In this document: in pieces, positions 11,980 to 24,944 of the stretch
How the letters are laid out: each line of letters begins with the position of its first letter
Numbering within the stretch: position 1 is the stretch's first letter
Origin: Sanghuangporus weigelae
Taxonomy: Eukaryota > Basidiomycota > Agaricomycetes > Hymenochaetales > Hymenochaetaceae
Direction: 5' to 3'
DNA: 64,000 bases
Assembly (NCBI GenBank): GCA_033182465.1
Contig: CP137321.1
Location: 2,604,001 to 2,668,000, forward strand
Notes under the pieces: generated by a model
What the model was told of the DNA's origin: nothing
The model's database searches: none
The model's input: only the letters and a program-made list of their open reading frames with translations
Position numbers and translations under genes: made by a program

Positions 11980-12286
11980 GCTATTTCCATGTAAGAACTT
12001 GGCAGTGATCAGAAGTATGATATAATAATGACTAATGTTGAGAAAAAATGCCCAAATATGGTGACTGATGGACAAATTTCACATTAAAATGCATAAATTG
12101 GCTCAAAATGTAATGCATTATGCAGTACAAAATTTTTGCATAATTTCCCTTCTCCCAAGTCAGGAGAAGCCCAAACCCAATGCATTATAAGATTTATGCA
12201 TTATGATTCAATGCACTATGACAATTTCAACTGTAGCAATACTAGAAGAGATTCACCAGAGGATACCATATCATCTACTGTAATAT
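11980..12286. other. AT-rich spacer between MITE array and the 14 kb element
   Basis: About 300 bp of A/T-rich sequence with several ATGCAT-like words (around 12,090-12,215). I see no gene, repeat boundary or RNA. Confidence 0.4.
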
Positions 12287-12288
12287 TA

Positions 12289-13660
12289 CAGCCGTTTGCA
12301 AAAGTAATGAGAAAAGCCTAAATCACGTGATTTTTTTGACACATGTCGTGCCCTTGAACAATAAAAATGAATTGAGTACTCTATTTCTCGGTCAATACTG
12401 CATGTAAAAATATGATATGGCTATGTAAAAAAAGTGCTCAAAAATGCGCTTCTAACGGTGTAAGAATGTATGAGAAATATAGTGTGTACATGACAGAACA
12501 AAACAGACAACCTTGTCAACCCATCCCTTACAACCATCTCTCAGGCCATTGAAAAATCACCACTCATGAAATACTCCATGTAAAAATATAATTCAGGTGG
12601 CATAATTCATGCAAGTACAGAAGGTATCTGTGTACAAGTTCTTGTGGCATATTGATAGGCCCTTCAATGGTAGAGTAAGGCAACAGCCATTCATGCCCAC
12701 TTGCAGAACCCCTCTCCTCAGCCTCCTCGCAGGGCACTAGCACTCATCGTTTCGATTACCAACAGGTCAGTACTTGCCCTTCACTGCCTATCCCATCCAG
12801 TCGAAGCTCTGAAGAGAAAATGCAGTAGCCTTTGGAGCCAGGTCCGTCAACATCTTCATATTCTTCTTTGCATCTCGAGCCAAAGCGGTCAAAGCAGGCT
12901 AAGGAGCCTCAACGACAGATCAGTTAGCTACAATTTGTTGTTATCACTCAGTACACAGCTCGCACGTACAGATCATATTAAGTACAAGAAGCAATTCACA
13001 ACTGAAGGCAAACTCTCGATCAAACAAGAGCAGGTGGAACTCAAATCATCGCTACTAAAAGAATACAGTCTGAAACTGCATATGACGGCCAAAATACACG
13101 GGAATACAGAGGTAGAATGACATATAGAAGAACAGAATACTTATTCAGATAGGGAGGGAACAAGAAGAGCATGACACAGCAATTCCTGCTGTACACGCGT
13201 TTCAAGACAAGGCAAATGGAGCCACTGCGTGGTGACCTACCGCAGCGTGCTCTTGGTATACTCAAACAGCCGCAAAAGGGATCAACGTGCCTGCGTAAGA
13301 AGTAAGAAGACTAAGTCAAAATAAATAAACACGAAATGAGATCCTTTCGAGTAACAACCGCCAAACTAGACAAAGGAGAGGTGAAGAGGGCATAATTCCA
13401 TCCATGGAGGGCAAGCAATTGTCCAGTCCGTAGTACTTTTGGCCTCCCACAGTGGGAGTGAGGCAAGACTGGATGGTCCCTCGCCCAGCTCACGTCGCTT
13501 TCGCCTTCAAGTCCGTCGTCTTCAGCTCCTGATCCGTCTGAGCAGGGTTAACTGACTCCATCCATTGTAACAGAATAAGGTAGTCCAGATTTGTCATATT
13601 CATTCTGTAACGTGTCTGCACTTCGATGAAATTATCGATTTCCTTCTCCGTGTTGGCGAG
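12289..13660 (+). repeat. Left long terminal inverted repeat of the 14 kb element
   Basis: The sequence is mirrored at the right end. The outer ~1.2 kb is nearly identical between arms: even a 139-codon open frame at 12701-13120 recurs mirrored at 25505-25924 with a few changes. The inner ~150 bp falls in the 3' ends of the arm genes and is more diverged. The inner limit is approximate. TCACGTGATT lies close to the tip, as in the nearby MITEs. Confidence 0.85.
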
Positions 13661-15133
13661 GCTCCATCAACTTCATCTTCGTTTGTTTCAAGAGTTTCGA
13701 CTTTCTCGGTCTTCTGCAAAGCTTTACTGGAATCGAAAACTTCCTGTGAGTCGACATCTCCTGTACAAGCCTTCTTGATCGTGGTCCACGTGGCTTCCAG
13801 CTGCTTGAAGGGTAGCTCGACCTCAAGCGCGCCCACTTTTATAAGATTGTATACACGTGAGGATCCAGATATTGCTAGATTCAGTAACTTCTCATCACCG
13901 AGCACTCGCAGGCACCGCTGAAGAACATTAAGCCGATGAGTGCAGCTTCGCTGCTTCTCGAGAGCCTTCTTGATTTCCTTCTCAAAGACTCCCGCATTTC
14001 CCTCTAGGTGGTTTATCAACGCCGAATTGATCGGGGGACGTTCGATTTGAGGACTGCTGTCAACCTTGATCCCAGAAGATTCAATGTTCGAAATGCCAAC
14101 AACGATATCTGATTGTCAAAATAGAGTGTTTCAGATTCAGAATTGCTGTGAAATGCTACCTGCCTTAAGTGAAGGGTCCATACTTTCTCTCTCTTGGTGC
14201 TTCAGTGGCGCAGGAGTCCCTCCAGATGCGCTGCTGGTATGGCCCGCCTGAGAGTGTTGCTGACTAGCATATACCGCTTCTTCCACTGTACCACCACGAG
14301 AAAGTACTCTAATAAGGTTGTGTTGCTCAGCAAGAGCAGCATTCAGAGATTCAATTTCCACGCCCGTTTGTTCTGTTTCCTTCTTAACCACGCTATATTC
14401 CCATATTATGAGCGGGGCAAAGAACTTCAAGATGCGACCAAAGAATTCCTCGATAGTTTCTGTACTGAAATGTCCAATTTTGTTACATTGGTGATCAGCT
14501 TCCGATCAAAAATCTCTGACAATTGCGGTGTTCGGAAGAGTAGCAAAATACGGACCATTCGGTGAATAACGCTCCTCTTCCAGAAGATAGTGGAAAACAG
14601 AGCGACGAGGACGAAACAGGTACGTCCCGTTCAGCCTCAATTGAACGTTGAAGTGGAGGCGGTAATGTTCCGTCAGCTTCAATAAAAACATGTGCCATAG
14701 ATTGACTGGCATCTCCCATTCCAATTCGCTCAGGAAACCTGTCACATTGAGGAACTTCAGAAGGACGAGCGTGAAACCACGTGCCACGTCAGATTGCGCC
14801 ATTGTATACCCACGTCAAACATCTAACAACTTCATGGCTGCATCATTCTGAAAAGAAAGAGAGACTATTAGGTAAGGTAGGAAAGGTGTGTCTAATTGTG
14901 AACGAGTCATTTACCTCTAAAGAAGAAGCCTCGAGCATCCTCACATGCTCCACAGTCTCGGAGAGCACCATCGCAAACTCAGAGATATCCTTTTTCACCA
15001 TCATGGAATGGTCTTTCAACTTCGCACATTGATCGTCCACAGCACTCACTACGCCATCACAATGCTTATCAAGACAAGTTACATGCTGAGAAAGCCGATG
15101 AACGACATCGCATAGCACATCTGTGAGAACCAT
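13490..15133 (-). pseudogene. Left arm gene: coiled-coil protein, decayed
   Basis: Reverse-strand exons 15133-14915, 14847-14160 and 14108 onward join through GT-AG introns of 67 and 51 nt. The frame carries TGA stops at 14817-14815 and 14508-14506 and a frameshift near 13,660, after which the frame runs to a TGA at 13490 inside the terminal repeat. Both TGA codons sit where Trp would fit, i.e. TGG to TGA. The product has an N-terminal helical region (VLTDVLCDVVHRL), a middle domain ending FFGRILKFFAPLIIW, and helical C-terminal parts. It shares this architecture with the right arm gene. I recognise no family, and the function is unknown. Confidence 0.65.
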
Positions 15134-15570
15134 TATTTAATCAGGAGGATAACCCTCAACCTCTTCCAGTTTCCTTTTAATCCTTGTATGCTGAACAGCC
15201 ATACCTTTAATAAGGTCTATAGAGCCCGATTTTAGGGGGGCAGGGCAAAACAAGACATGGAATGCACCTTCCCCCTTTGATGCGCCACAGGTTGGGTGGG
15301 TTGAGAGGCAGGAAACAAATGTCAGCAGGCAGATGCCGCGCCCACGTGTCATGATGGTGGGGCAGCTCTGAGACATAGTGTAAGTGTAGGACATTCTGAC
15401 TGAACAGTCCAAACTGTGTGGCAAAGGGAGGTGTGTGAGTGTGAGTGTTAGGAGGTGGAGCGAGGGAAGAGAGATATAGAGCGATGGGCATGCCTTATAC
15501 TTACTAAGCTGCGACACTGTCACAAGTTCTTTCTTTGTCTTTGTTTATTTCACCCACTGCCACTGCCAGC

Positions 15571-16737
15571 ATGACGTATGGGGTTCCTATCTCAGATGAC
15601 CTGCGTCGCGTTATCGTGCACATGTCCACAAACTGTGGACTAGATGTAAAAGGCATTGTTTATCTCACCGTGGTTCCTTGGGCTTCAGTGTATCGGGTCT
15701 TGAATACTTGGAAGCAAACTGGTGAAGAGTGTCCTACACCCCATTTGAAATCAGGGCGTCCAAGGGCATTAGACTTCGCTGATACCCAGGTACGACTGAA
15801 GAATCGTGATCTCGGAGATGTAACTAACAAGGAACAAGTTTCTTTTGAAAACAGTGACGTGTCACAATGATATCTATCTTGATGAACTCAGACAATCGCT
15901 CGAAGAAAGATGCGGTGTGAGAGTGTCTGATGCTACCATTTGGAGAACTCTTAACCGGGCAGGCTTTTGAATGAAGGAGGTAATTGTAGCTTATTCGAAA
16001 GGGCTGATAAAAAATCAACAATTTAACATAGATCACAAAGCATGCGCAAGAACGCAATGAGTCCCGTCGAGCAGAGTATTAGCTTCGCATCGGAGCAAAT
16101 TATTCTCCAGAGCAGTTGGTTTTCGTTGATGAAAGTGCGTGTGATCGAAGGACATATTTGCGTGATAGAGCATGGGCATTAGAGGGAGTTCGCGCATGCC
16201 GAAAGCAGGTATTCACGAGGGGAAAACGGTATACTTTCAGAGCTATCTGCACATCACGTCGTTTTCATGCTTCCAGGTATTCCATCCTCCCTGCTATATC
16301 TATGAGCGAAATTGTGGAATGCATGATTGTCGAAGGATCATTCAATATGGAGCTTTTTATGGTTTTCATTGAGGACCTTTTGGCCAAAATGAAGCTGTTT
16401 CCGGCACCAATGTCTGTCGTTGTTATGGACAATTGTACCATCCACAAAGCTCCCAAACTTCTCGAGCTTGTCAAAGGAAGGTGATAACTTTTTTCAAATA
16501 TGTTACTGAAAATTTGTTCACCACTTTCATAGAGGAATGAGGCTCAAATATTTGCCAGCGTATTCTCCCGACTTCAACCCGATCGAGCTAGCTTTCTCAC
16601 TGCTTAAACATAATTTACGTCGCAGTCCGCCGCCGGAGGGGGATAAGGTTCTTGTGTATGAATACCTATATCTTCAAACTTTTGGCACCTCTGCAGCGGA
16701 TTGTCGAAGTTTCTATCATCAATCAGGCTATCTCTGA
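15571..16737 (+). pseudogene. Tc1/mariner-type DD34E transposase, decayed
   Basis: Exons 15571-15789, 15839-15979, 16032-16480 and 16533-16737 are joined by GT-AG introns of 49-52 nt. The N-terminus is a helix-turn-helix (ISDDLRRVIV ... ASVYRVLNTWKQTG ... SGRPRALD). It is followed by DIYLDELRQSLEE and SDATIWRTLNRAGF, then the DDE core: VFVDESACDRR, VVVMDNCTIHKAP and YSPDFNPIELAFSLLK. There are 34 residues between the second Asp and the Glu. In-frame stops are TGA at 15968-15970 and TAG at 16080-16082. The family cuts and pastes at TA, matching the TA duplication of the surrounding element and of the MITEs. Whether it is the resident transposase or a separate insertion is not settled; I saw no inner terminal repeats. 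Confidence 0.85.
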
Positions 16738-16948
16738 TTTGGTCCTGACGTGGATCCCAAGGAACGAATACAGTTGAAGTAGTTTTATATATTTCATGCG
16801 TAGAAAGAGCTGTTGAAGCCCGAAATGGATTAAATACAGCGAGCAAAAGACAGAAGGAAAGAAACTGTGCACAGCGAACAGAAAGGGAGTACGTCGTGCG
16901 CATTAAACATCAAACAACTAAAGGAGAAAGCAATGCGACTGTGCCATT

Positions 16949-19900
16949 TCAATAGGTAGACAACTTTCCATCCCTCTTGACACAAGCAACATCCTCCACC
17001 GCATAATCATGAACGCGATTCACCAGTCCTATCGTCACATCTACCCCTTCTGCCTTTGCCAGAGCTTCGATCCTGTCTGTATTCATCCTTACGATATCAT
17101 CGATCCTTGTGCAACCATTATTTGAGAACACAGGTGCAAGCTTCCGGTATTCATGATTATCCCTGCCACGCTCCAAATCATCTTTGCATGCCTTGAGCCA
17201 ATCTCCGATAGCCGGGTAGTTCAGTGGTCCTTTGTGCGTAGTAGAAGTTAAAACTTCCTGTGCTACTCTGACGGGTGCCGCTGTAGCGCACTGGCTCCTC
17301 CTGTGCCACTAAACTCATACTATGGCTCCCTCTTACTGCAGATACCATATCCCAGCACTGCCGACACCTGAGAGTGTGAGGGCATACTCCTACTGCACTC
17401 GAGACACCATTTGAGCATATTTCCACTGATTCCAGTACACGTACTGTACTGCGGCGCCCTCCTATGACCCAGATCGATCCGCCGATGGCTCCCCGACACT
17501 CAGACAGGTCCGCCGACAGCTCCTACCCAGCACCAGGCACTATAGGACACATCCCCCAGTGACTACATGCCGCCGATCTTATGATTTACCATACGTACAG
17601 CCGTGCGGCGACTCTGGATGCCTCCGAGTCGGCCCCCCTTGGCGCCGATCAATGCGGCGGACACTCAGACATCCTCAGGTACCCTCGCCGACGCCTCCTA
17701 CAGCTTACCAAGCAGTCCCCCATTGTCTAGGGAGCTATATATTGTCATATGTGCTTACATGCCTCATTACGATGTATCTGCCACCAGTCCGGCAGTCCCC
17801 CACAGCACTGCCGCTCCGGCCACTCATATTAGTCACTAGGGATCGCCCACACTCTGTATTGAGTGCCGCCGATGCATCGGACACCTCAGGGACATCGGCT
17901 GATGCGCCCTTTGTCTCATATACGTGATATCAGCCTCCAATCATCGGTTCCGATGTTTCCCGACTTCCCCCCGACGCGGCGGCCCCCATTAGACCATGTA
18001 TGGAAGGTAGGCATGTGGTACATCGGCGTGCCAAGCCACCGACTTGCACCGCCAAGCCCAACTCCGCCGGCACCCGTGTTATTGCAGATACTCAATATTT
18101 CATGTGATTGGATGCCCCCCTCACGTTGCCGCTCTCAGATTTCACCTGGGCGCTCCGGCAGCGGCCCTTGGCGACCCAGATGACTCAGGAGATGTTGTCA
18201 GACAGTAGGATGTGTCGGCGACAGCAGTAGAGTATATATAGAGCTTATACTAGCTTGTAGATGACAGGATTCCAAGCCTAGCGAGGATTCCAAGCCTAGC
18301 AAGGATTCCAAGCCTAGCAAGGATTCCAAGAGCATGTACCAGACCGAGCGCCAGAGTTCGAGATATCCCTCACTCTGAGTCTCCCCTCATGTACTGAGCC
18401 TCCCCCTTGACTATATACTATCCTTGACATCTCCTCTTGTTTGACTCCACATTCTACTTGCCTTCGCCGCCTCCGGTACGCCTCTGCCGCTCTGACGTTC
18501 AGTGAGTGAGTAGGGCTTGGGATTTAACCCTGAGCCTCCTCCCCACACTTCATACCTGTCCGGCGCCCCTCTATTTGACATCGGCGACCCTTCGGCAACC
18601 CAGGCTTCTTATCAGACTCCCCTTCGGCATCCTTTCCAGGCTTTCACTCCAGTTTATCCCATCTATTGATCTTATACGGTCTTTTCCTTTCATCTATCGC
18701 GTTTACGCTACTTCGGCAGATTTGTGCAGCCTCCCCCTCAATCCGGCACCCCTCTATTCGACATCGGCGGCCACCTGGTGACCCAGCCTTCCTATCATAC
18801 ACCCCTGCAGCGCCCTTTCCAGCCTTTCACTCCAGCTTAGTCCATATATTCATCTTATACGGTCCTTTCTCTCCATCTATTGTGTTTACGCTATGTCGGC
18901 AGCCCCCTGTGATCCCCCCTCTCAAGCAGCGGTCCTGTTATCCTATTCCCTTTATCCAGCGGCATCCCTAGACCCATCCATTACGTCTCCGACGGTTCCT
19001 GGCACCTGCCGGGTAGTAGGTCTTTGAGAGTCTGATAGCGTCGGCATCCCATTTTTGGAGGTCCCTTCATACATTCAGCACCCTTAGTAGGACGGACATC
19101 TGTAGCACCTTCAGATACAACACCGCCGACCGACACCGCATGCGAGTCTACCTGTATCTTGTAGACTCCACCATTAGTAGGAGGTGCCCCCTGATTCATT
19201 CTTCCTGGCCTCTTGTAGTCAAGTAATTTTGCTGACATCGACTCTGGGACTTTACTTGCAACTACATGCAACTCCTGCCGTACCTCATGATGCCCAGTTA
19301 TCAGATCAGTAAGCGAAGAGAGTCAAACACGAAACTTACGAGTTTTTGCGTGTGTTCCAAAATGAGATCGGGGGTATAAACATCGCAAGTACCATTGTAT
19401 TTCTCGTAACACACGCGGTTGTGCACTGGACAAAACATGGCAGCCTGGATACTCTTCATAGCCTGAGTGATCTTTTCATCGACAGAGTCCCTAGCAGAAT
19501 ATGTAGGGTCAGTCTGTTTCAGTGGCCTACCCCTCGGCGCATCGGCTGCATGGACAGTCGTCTTTGTGGCACCCTATAGCAAATTTACTGAGCAAATGTC
19601 GTCATTTTCTAGGAAAGTAATTACCTGAAGAGTGTCCAACATGTTGTGAAAAACTATTTCGCATGTAATCTCCTGGTCGCGATTGCGACGTTTGCTCCGT
19701 TGATCCTTTACATACCTTCTATATGCACACCAGAACTCCGTAAGTTCATCCGGGTTGGAAAGATATGTAAGGCTCTTCTTCATCCCTATCTTTGAGCTCC
19801 AGGGGGCTTCATACCCGATCTCAACAAGATGATTTGGTTGTTTCATTGCTTGGGCAGCCTTGTCTAAGACGTCGACATGCTTGTCCAAAGATGATATGGT

Positions 19901-20946
19901 AACGATTCATTCTGCCAGTCCGTCGTGGACCTTGACTTTTATCTCTTCAATCTCTGGTCGTTTTAGGGTGCGACGTGTGTTCTTGCCTCTACTCAAGTTT
20001 GATGAGACTAGTGATAATTTATCATCTTCATCACAATTAGTATGGATTTCATTCAGCAACAAAAGCATGGTATTTATTACCGTCGTCTTCAATTTCCTCA
20101 AGATCGGAATCAGACAAAGGGATTGTAGAGTTTGCTATTCCATCTACAAGGATCTGTACAAGTACATCGTCCGAAAACTCCTCATCAAAAGTACTGGCAT
20201 CAGCAGGCCCTCCGCCGGGGGACGATAAGAAAGTTTTTTTTGGATGAGTATTGATCAGTAACGATGAACAAATAAATCACGTACATCAGAGCCTGGATAC
20301 CTCCGGAGTTGGATTATGTGGGTCCAATGGTAGAGGTGGTTGTGGAAAATGATTACGTTTGCGAGGCGGTACAATGGACTTCAGAAGAATTAAGACATAA
20401 GCAAATTTATGAGATCGGGAATATACCTTATTGTCTGTTTCTCTTTCGGAATCCATAGTGACGACAGCATCTTTCAGCTCTGGGTCAAAATACCCCATTC
20501 TACGACATTCTTGTTGCTTCAGAAGTGGTCAATAGCAGATATAAAAGTGGGAAACAAGGCCATCATTACCTGACCATCCCTGTCAGTTCCAGTCCTGTCT
20601 TTACAGTGAATTCTCACGGCTTGAACAGCATGCTGCAACAAATATGTCAAAACCAGCGCAAGGTGAAAGAAAAGAAGGAGCATACTTTGGCTTTGTCAAC
20701 GCAGGAATCAACATTTGAGCCCTGCTGTTCTGGTGCGACTTTGCGAGGGCGCCCACGACCATGCTTGACCATAGGGACGTCTTGGGCAGCTGCATCGAGA
20801 ACCTTCTGAGACGGTTTTGGCTGGCGTCTGCTTCTTACAATTGCTGCCGCAGATAGATTCGAAGACAGCTCGGTAGACATGGTGGGTGAGGGCAAGGGCA
20901 AAGGAAAAGAGAAACCAAGAGAAACTGTGACGTTACTGTCTGACAC
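16949..20946 (-). CDS. AT-hook protein with SAM-like C-terminus, split by a 1.85 kb insertion
   Basis: Reverse-strand exons begin at an ATG at 20946 (or 20881, MSTELSS) with ends at 20696, 20632-20570, 20516-20427 and 20378-20301, then further exons down to a stop at 16949. Exon 1 holds an AT-hook, KHGRGRPRKVAP, expected to bind the minor groove of AT-rich DNA. Acidic and Pro-rich stretches follow. The last ~80 residues (YPAIGDWLKACKDDLERG ... NNGCTRIDDIVRM ... VNRVHDYAVEDVACVK) look like a SAM-type helical domain. Repeat A (17282-19135) interrupts it: removing it with one CCGC copy gives a continuous VDSHA-APVRVAQEV frame. The exons between 20,300 and 19,900 are uncertain. A DNA-binding or regulatory role is inference. 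Confidence 0.6.
17282..19135 (+). mobile_element. 1.8 kb TG...CA repeat, copy A (solo-LTR-like)
   Basis: Starts TGTAGCGCACTGGCTCC and ends GACCGACA, flanked by a perfect 4-bp duplication CCGC (17278-17281, 19136-19139). It is nearly identical to copies B and C. No ORF of a known family is present. TG...CA ends plus a 4-bp duplication suggest a long solo LTR or a non-autonomous LTR element. It sits inside the last part of the AT-hook gene, so it is younger than the 14 kb element. Confidence 0.8.
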
Positions 20947-21837
20947 GTGTCCTTTCTGTTTGTCTCTTCTCTTCTTCTCTTACATACTTACGAACCCTCC
21001 ACATCACTGGGATGAGAACCCCATCACTTTTATTACCATGTCAGACAAGGTTCGAGTCAGCCGTTATTTTTCATCTTACCACCATCCTGACCTAACCTGG
21101 TCCATCAATCTCCTATGATCTCTCTCAACCTCTCCACCCATGGACACAGACACTACAGACACTACAGGACAACAGGATAAAGCTTTAGATCGTACGTGAC
21201 CTTTGGGATGCTGCATGCTACCCGTTTGGCATTACTAATCAGAGTTATAGTGGCGCTCAAGGATGTCTTGAAGAAGAGAGATGACCTGGTATCACGCTTG
21301 TCCTCGTCGAAAGGGAAAGTTGAAGATGGTTCTGCTGCTGTTATCGACAAGGCGGTGGATGCGATCGTCAAAATCTGTGATCATGTCCGATTGTTGTCTA
21401 GCAAACTTGGAATAGAAGAGAAGGAGATTAAAAAAACATGAGAACGAACTCAAGGATGTTATCACAACGGTTAAGAGCGATATCGGAGAACAAGCTGAGG
21501 TGCTGGAGCAACTCGTACAAGTAACGAGACTGTTGGAATCTAAGATACTCGAGGTGAGCATGCCGCATAGCATTCAAGCGCATTTTGTCTAATGTTGTCT
21601 TGTTTCTAGTACAAGGGAAGCCACGAGGCTATCGTTGTCCATCGACACCTTGATGATATTCGTGCTGCCGTTGCACAAGGATTCATCCTTGCTATGAGTG
21701 ATTATTTCATCAGTGATGATCTTGTCAACCGTTATGACCCACAAAAGTGTTCGGTGATATGGTGGAAGTTTACCGATCAGGTTGTCTGGGCGTGGGAGTC
21801 CTGTTACCAGTTCCAACGGCTCTTCGACAGCAATAAG

Positions 21838-21998
21838 GATGGTGGCAATGAGGATGGTGGCATTGAGTACATTGAGGATGGTGGCAATGAGTACGCTGAG
21901 GATGGTGGCAGTGGGTACATTGGCGATCGTGGCAATGAGTACGCTGAGGGTGGTGGCAATGAGCACGTTGACGATCGTGGCAACGAGTTCGTTGACAA
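21838..21998 (+). repeat. In-frame Gly/Asn/Glu-rich minisatellite
   Basis: Imperfect 30-bp-type units (GGTGGCAATGAGTACGCTGAG and variants) repeat five to six times inside the right arm gene. They encode units such as GGNEYAEDGG and DRGNEYAEGG. The left arm gene lacks them, so they expanded after the two genes diverged or were lost from the left copy. Confidence 0.8.
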
Positions 21999-22586
21999 AG
22001 AGCATCATGACCAGAGATTTCGAGCAATCCAGGACAAGAGCATTTTCTCGATTTTAATGAAGGATCTACCTTACAAAGCTCTCTTTGATGCCGGTCATTG
22101 TGTATTCACTTGCGACGGTAAAAATCGTGCTGTGCTGGATTACGAGCAGATTGAAGAAGGGAGTGCAACTCTGGCGAGACAGCTAAGGTTCTTCGCGCCA
22201 ATCTTTATATGGAAATTCATGGAGACGAAGTGTGACATATTGATGTGGAGCCAGCAGGTGCAATACTTTAAGGATCGAGACAGTTCGCTCCAAAGGATGC
22301 TCGAACTCATGGAAGCAGGAAACATTGTGGGAGTGTTAAAGTTCATCGGTGAACAATCCCCACCCAAGGGGCCTGGCAATGAAGTTTCCAATAATGATGG
22401 CACTGGAGACGAACTTGCTTTTGGAACAGCGCAAGAGTTACGACGGAAACCTGAGTGGGGCGCAATACTGGAGGCTTTGCCCCGTTTTTCCCCGCCGGGA
22501 CTGGGAAAGAAGGCACAACTAAAGCGAAAGCCGACCAGCAATGGTAACGCATACAGAGGCTCGTGACCCCGTTTCAAAGCTGACGT

Positions 22587-24371
22587 TGTAGCGCACTGGC
22601 TCCTCCTGTGCCAGTACACTCATACTATGGCTCCCCCTATACTGCAGATACCATATCCCAGCACCGCTGACACCTCAGAGTGTGAGGGCATACTCCTACT
22701 GCACTCGAGACACCATTTGAGCATATTTCCACTGATTCCAGTACACGTACTGTACTGCGGCGCCCTCCTATGACCCAGATCGATCCGCCGATGGCTCCCC
22801 GACACTCAGACAGGTCCGCCGACAGCTCCTACCCAGCACCAGGCACTATAGGACACATCCCCCAGTGACTACATGCCGCCGATCTTATGATTTATCATAC
22901 GTACAGCCTTGCGGCGACTCTGGACGCCTCAGAGTCGGCCCCCCATGGCGCCGATCGATGCGGCGGACACTCAGACATCCTCAGGTACCTTCGCCGATGC
23001 CTCCTACAGCTTATCAAGCAGTCCCCCATTGTCTAGGGAGCTATATATTGTCATATGTGCTTACATGCCTCATTACGACATATCTGCCACCAGTCCGGCA
23101 GTCCCCCACAGCACTGCCGCTCCGGCCACTCATATTAGTCACTAGGGATCGCCCACACTCTGTATTGAGTGCCGCCGATGCATCGGACACCTCAGGGACA
23201 TCGGCTGATGCGCCCTTTGTCTCATATACGCGATATCAGCCTCCAATCATCGGTTCCGATGTTTCCCGACTTCCCCCTGACGCGGCGGCCCCCATTAGAC
23301 CATGTATGGAAGGTAGGCATGTGGTACATCGGCGTGCCAAGCCACCGACTCGCGCCGCCAAGCCCAACCCCGCCGGCGCCCGTGTTATTGCAGATACTCA
23401 ATATTTCATGTGATTGGATGCCCCCTTCACGTTGCCACTCTCAGATTTCACCTGGGCGCTCCGGCAGCGGCCCTTGGCGACCCAGATGACTCAGGAGATG
23501 TTGTCAGACAGTAGGATGTGTCGGCGACAGCAGTAGAGTATATATAGAGCTTATACTAGCTTGTAGACAACAGGATTAAAAAGCCTAGCAAAGATTCCAA
23601 GCCTAGCAAGGATTCCAAGAGCATGTACCAGACCGAGCGCCAGAGTTCGAGATATCCCTCACTCTGAGTCTCCCCTCATGTACTGAGCCTCCCCCTTGAC
23701 TATATACTATCCTTGACATCTCCTCTTGTTTGACTCCACATTCTACTTGCCTTCGCCGCCTCCGGTACGCCTCTGCCGCTCTGACGTTCAGTGATCCGGC
23801 GCCCCTCTATTCGACGTCGGCGACCCTTCGGCGACCCAGGCTTCTCATCAGACTCCCCTTCGGCATCCTTTCCAGCCTTTCACTCCAGTTTATCCCATAT
23901 ATTGATCTTATACGGTCTTTTCCTTTCATCTATCGCGTTTACGCTACTGCGGCGGATTCCTGCGGCCTCCCCCTCAGTCCGGCACCCCTCTATTCAACGT
24001 CGGCGGCCATCTGACGACCCAGGCATCCTATCAGACGACCCAGCGGCGCCTTCTCCAGCCACTCACTCCATTTTATCCTTTATATTCATCTTATACACTT
24101 TATACCTTCCTGTGGCCGAGTTTATACCACGTCGGCAGCCCCCTGTGATCCCCCCTCTCAAGCGGCGGTCCTGTTATCCTATTCCCTTTATCCAGCGGCA
24201 TCCCTAGACCCATCCATTACATCTCCGACGGTTCCTGGCACCTGCCGGGTAGTAGGTCTTTGAGAGTCTGATAGCGTCGGCATCCCATTTTTGGAGGTCC
24301 CTTCATACATTCAGCACCCTTAGTAGGACGGACATCTGTAGCACCTTCAGATACGACACCGCCGACCGACA
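22587..24371 (+). mobile_element. 1.8 kb TG...CA repeat, copy B (solo-LTR-like)
   Basis: Starts TGTAGCGCACTGGC and ends GACCGACA, flanked by a perfect ACGT duplication (22583-22586, 24372-24375). It is in the same orientation as copy A and nearly identical, with a shorter segment near 23,800 where copies A and C carry a GTGAGTGAGTAGGG stretch. It interrupts the right arm gene; removal plus one ACGT joins GCTGACGT to GTCAACC and restores an open frame after a predicted intron. Confidence 0.82.
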
Positions 24372-24944
24372 ACGTGTCAACCTCAATCCATAGTTATGCT
24401 GCTGAAGGGCTCGAGAAGGTCCACTCGACCTATCCGGATGAGGGCCAACTCGCCCAAATTGCTCAGGACCCTCCTGAGAGGACCTCACATCCCCAGGCAC
24501 TTCAAAGTACCTTGGTGACGACTGCCTGGCAGCCTACCAAAGAAGGGACTGCCCAACAGCAGAGGGAGAACATTTCGCACATGCGAGAGGCTGAAGGTTA
24601 ACTTGCTGGAGCCAAGAGACAATTCGACATGCTCCGAAAGTGTCTTCATATCCTCCTTTCTGACAATATACTCCGTCTTGCAGTAACTGGCCTATCGGTA
24701 TTGAGAAACGCGCTGAACTATCTAGCACACTCCAGGCACACATACGACAAAGATTATGAGGAGTCCATATGAGATGTCAAACAGTTGCTTGAGAGGGTTC
24801 AAAAAGATATTGCCGATAAAGGTTATATGGATCTGTTGGCTGCATTTGATGAGACGCAGCAAGATGAAAAAGAGATTGCACATGGCAAGAAACTTGAAGA
24901 GGCACATCATGTTCTTATGGAGAGTGATTACTTCGCCAAGGACA

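Noticed and set aside
12701-13120. 139-codon open frame, mirrored at 25505-25924
   Set aside because: Both copies lie in the near-identical terminal repeats, so their conservation reflects repeat identity. The peptide shows no domain and codon pattern is unconvincing.
15137-15523. Pro/His/Thr-rich open frames upstream of the transposase
   Set aside because: They overlap in two frames, are of biased composition and have no family features.
18506-18971. Several 90-180 codon plus-strand frames that recur in repeats A, B, C and D
   Set aside because: They are Pro/Arg/Ser-rich, shift frame between copies and match no protein. They are by-products of GC-rich LTR-like DNA.
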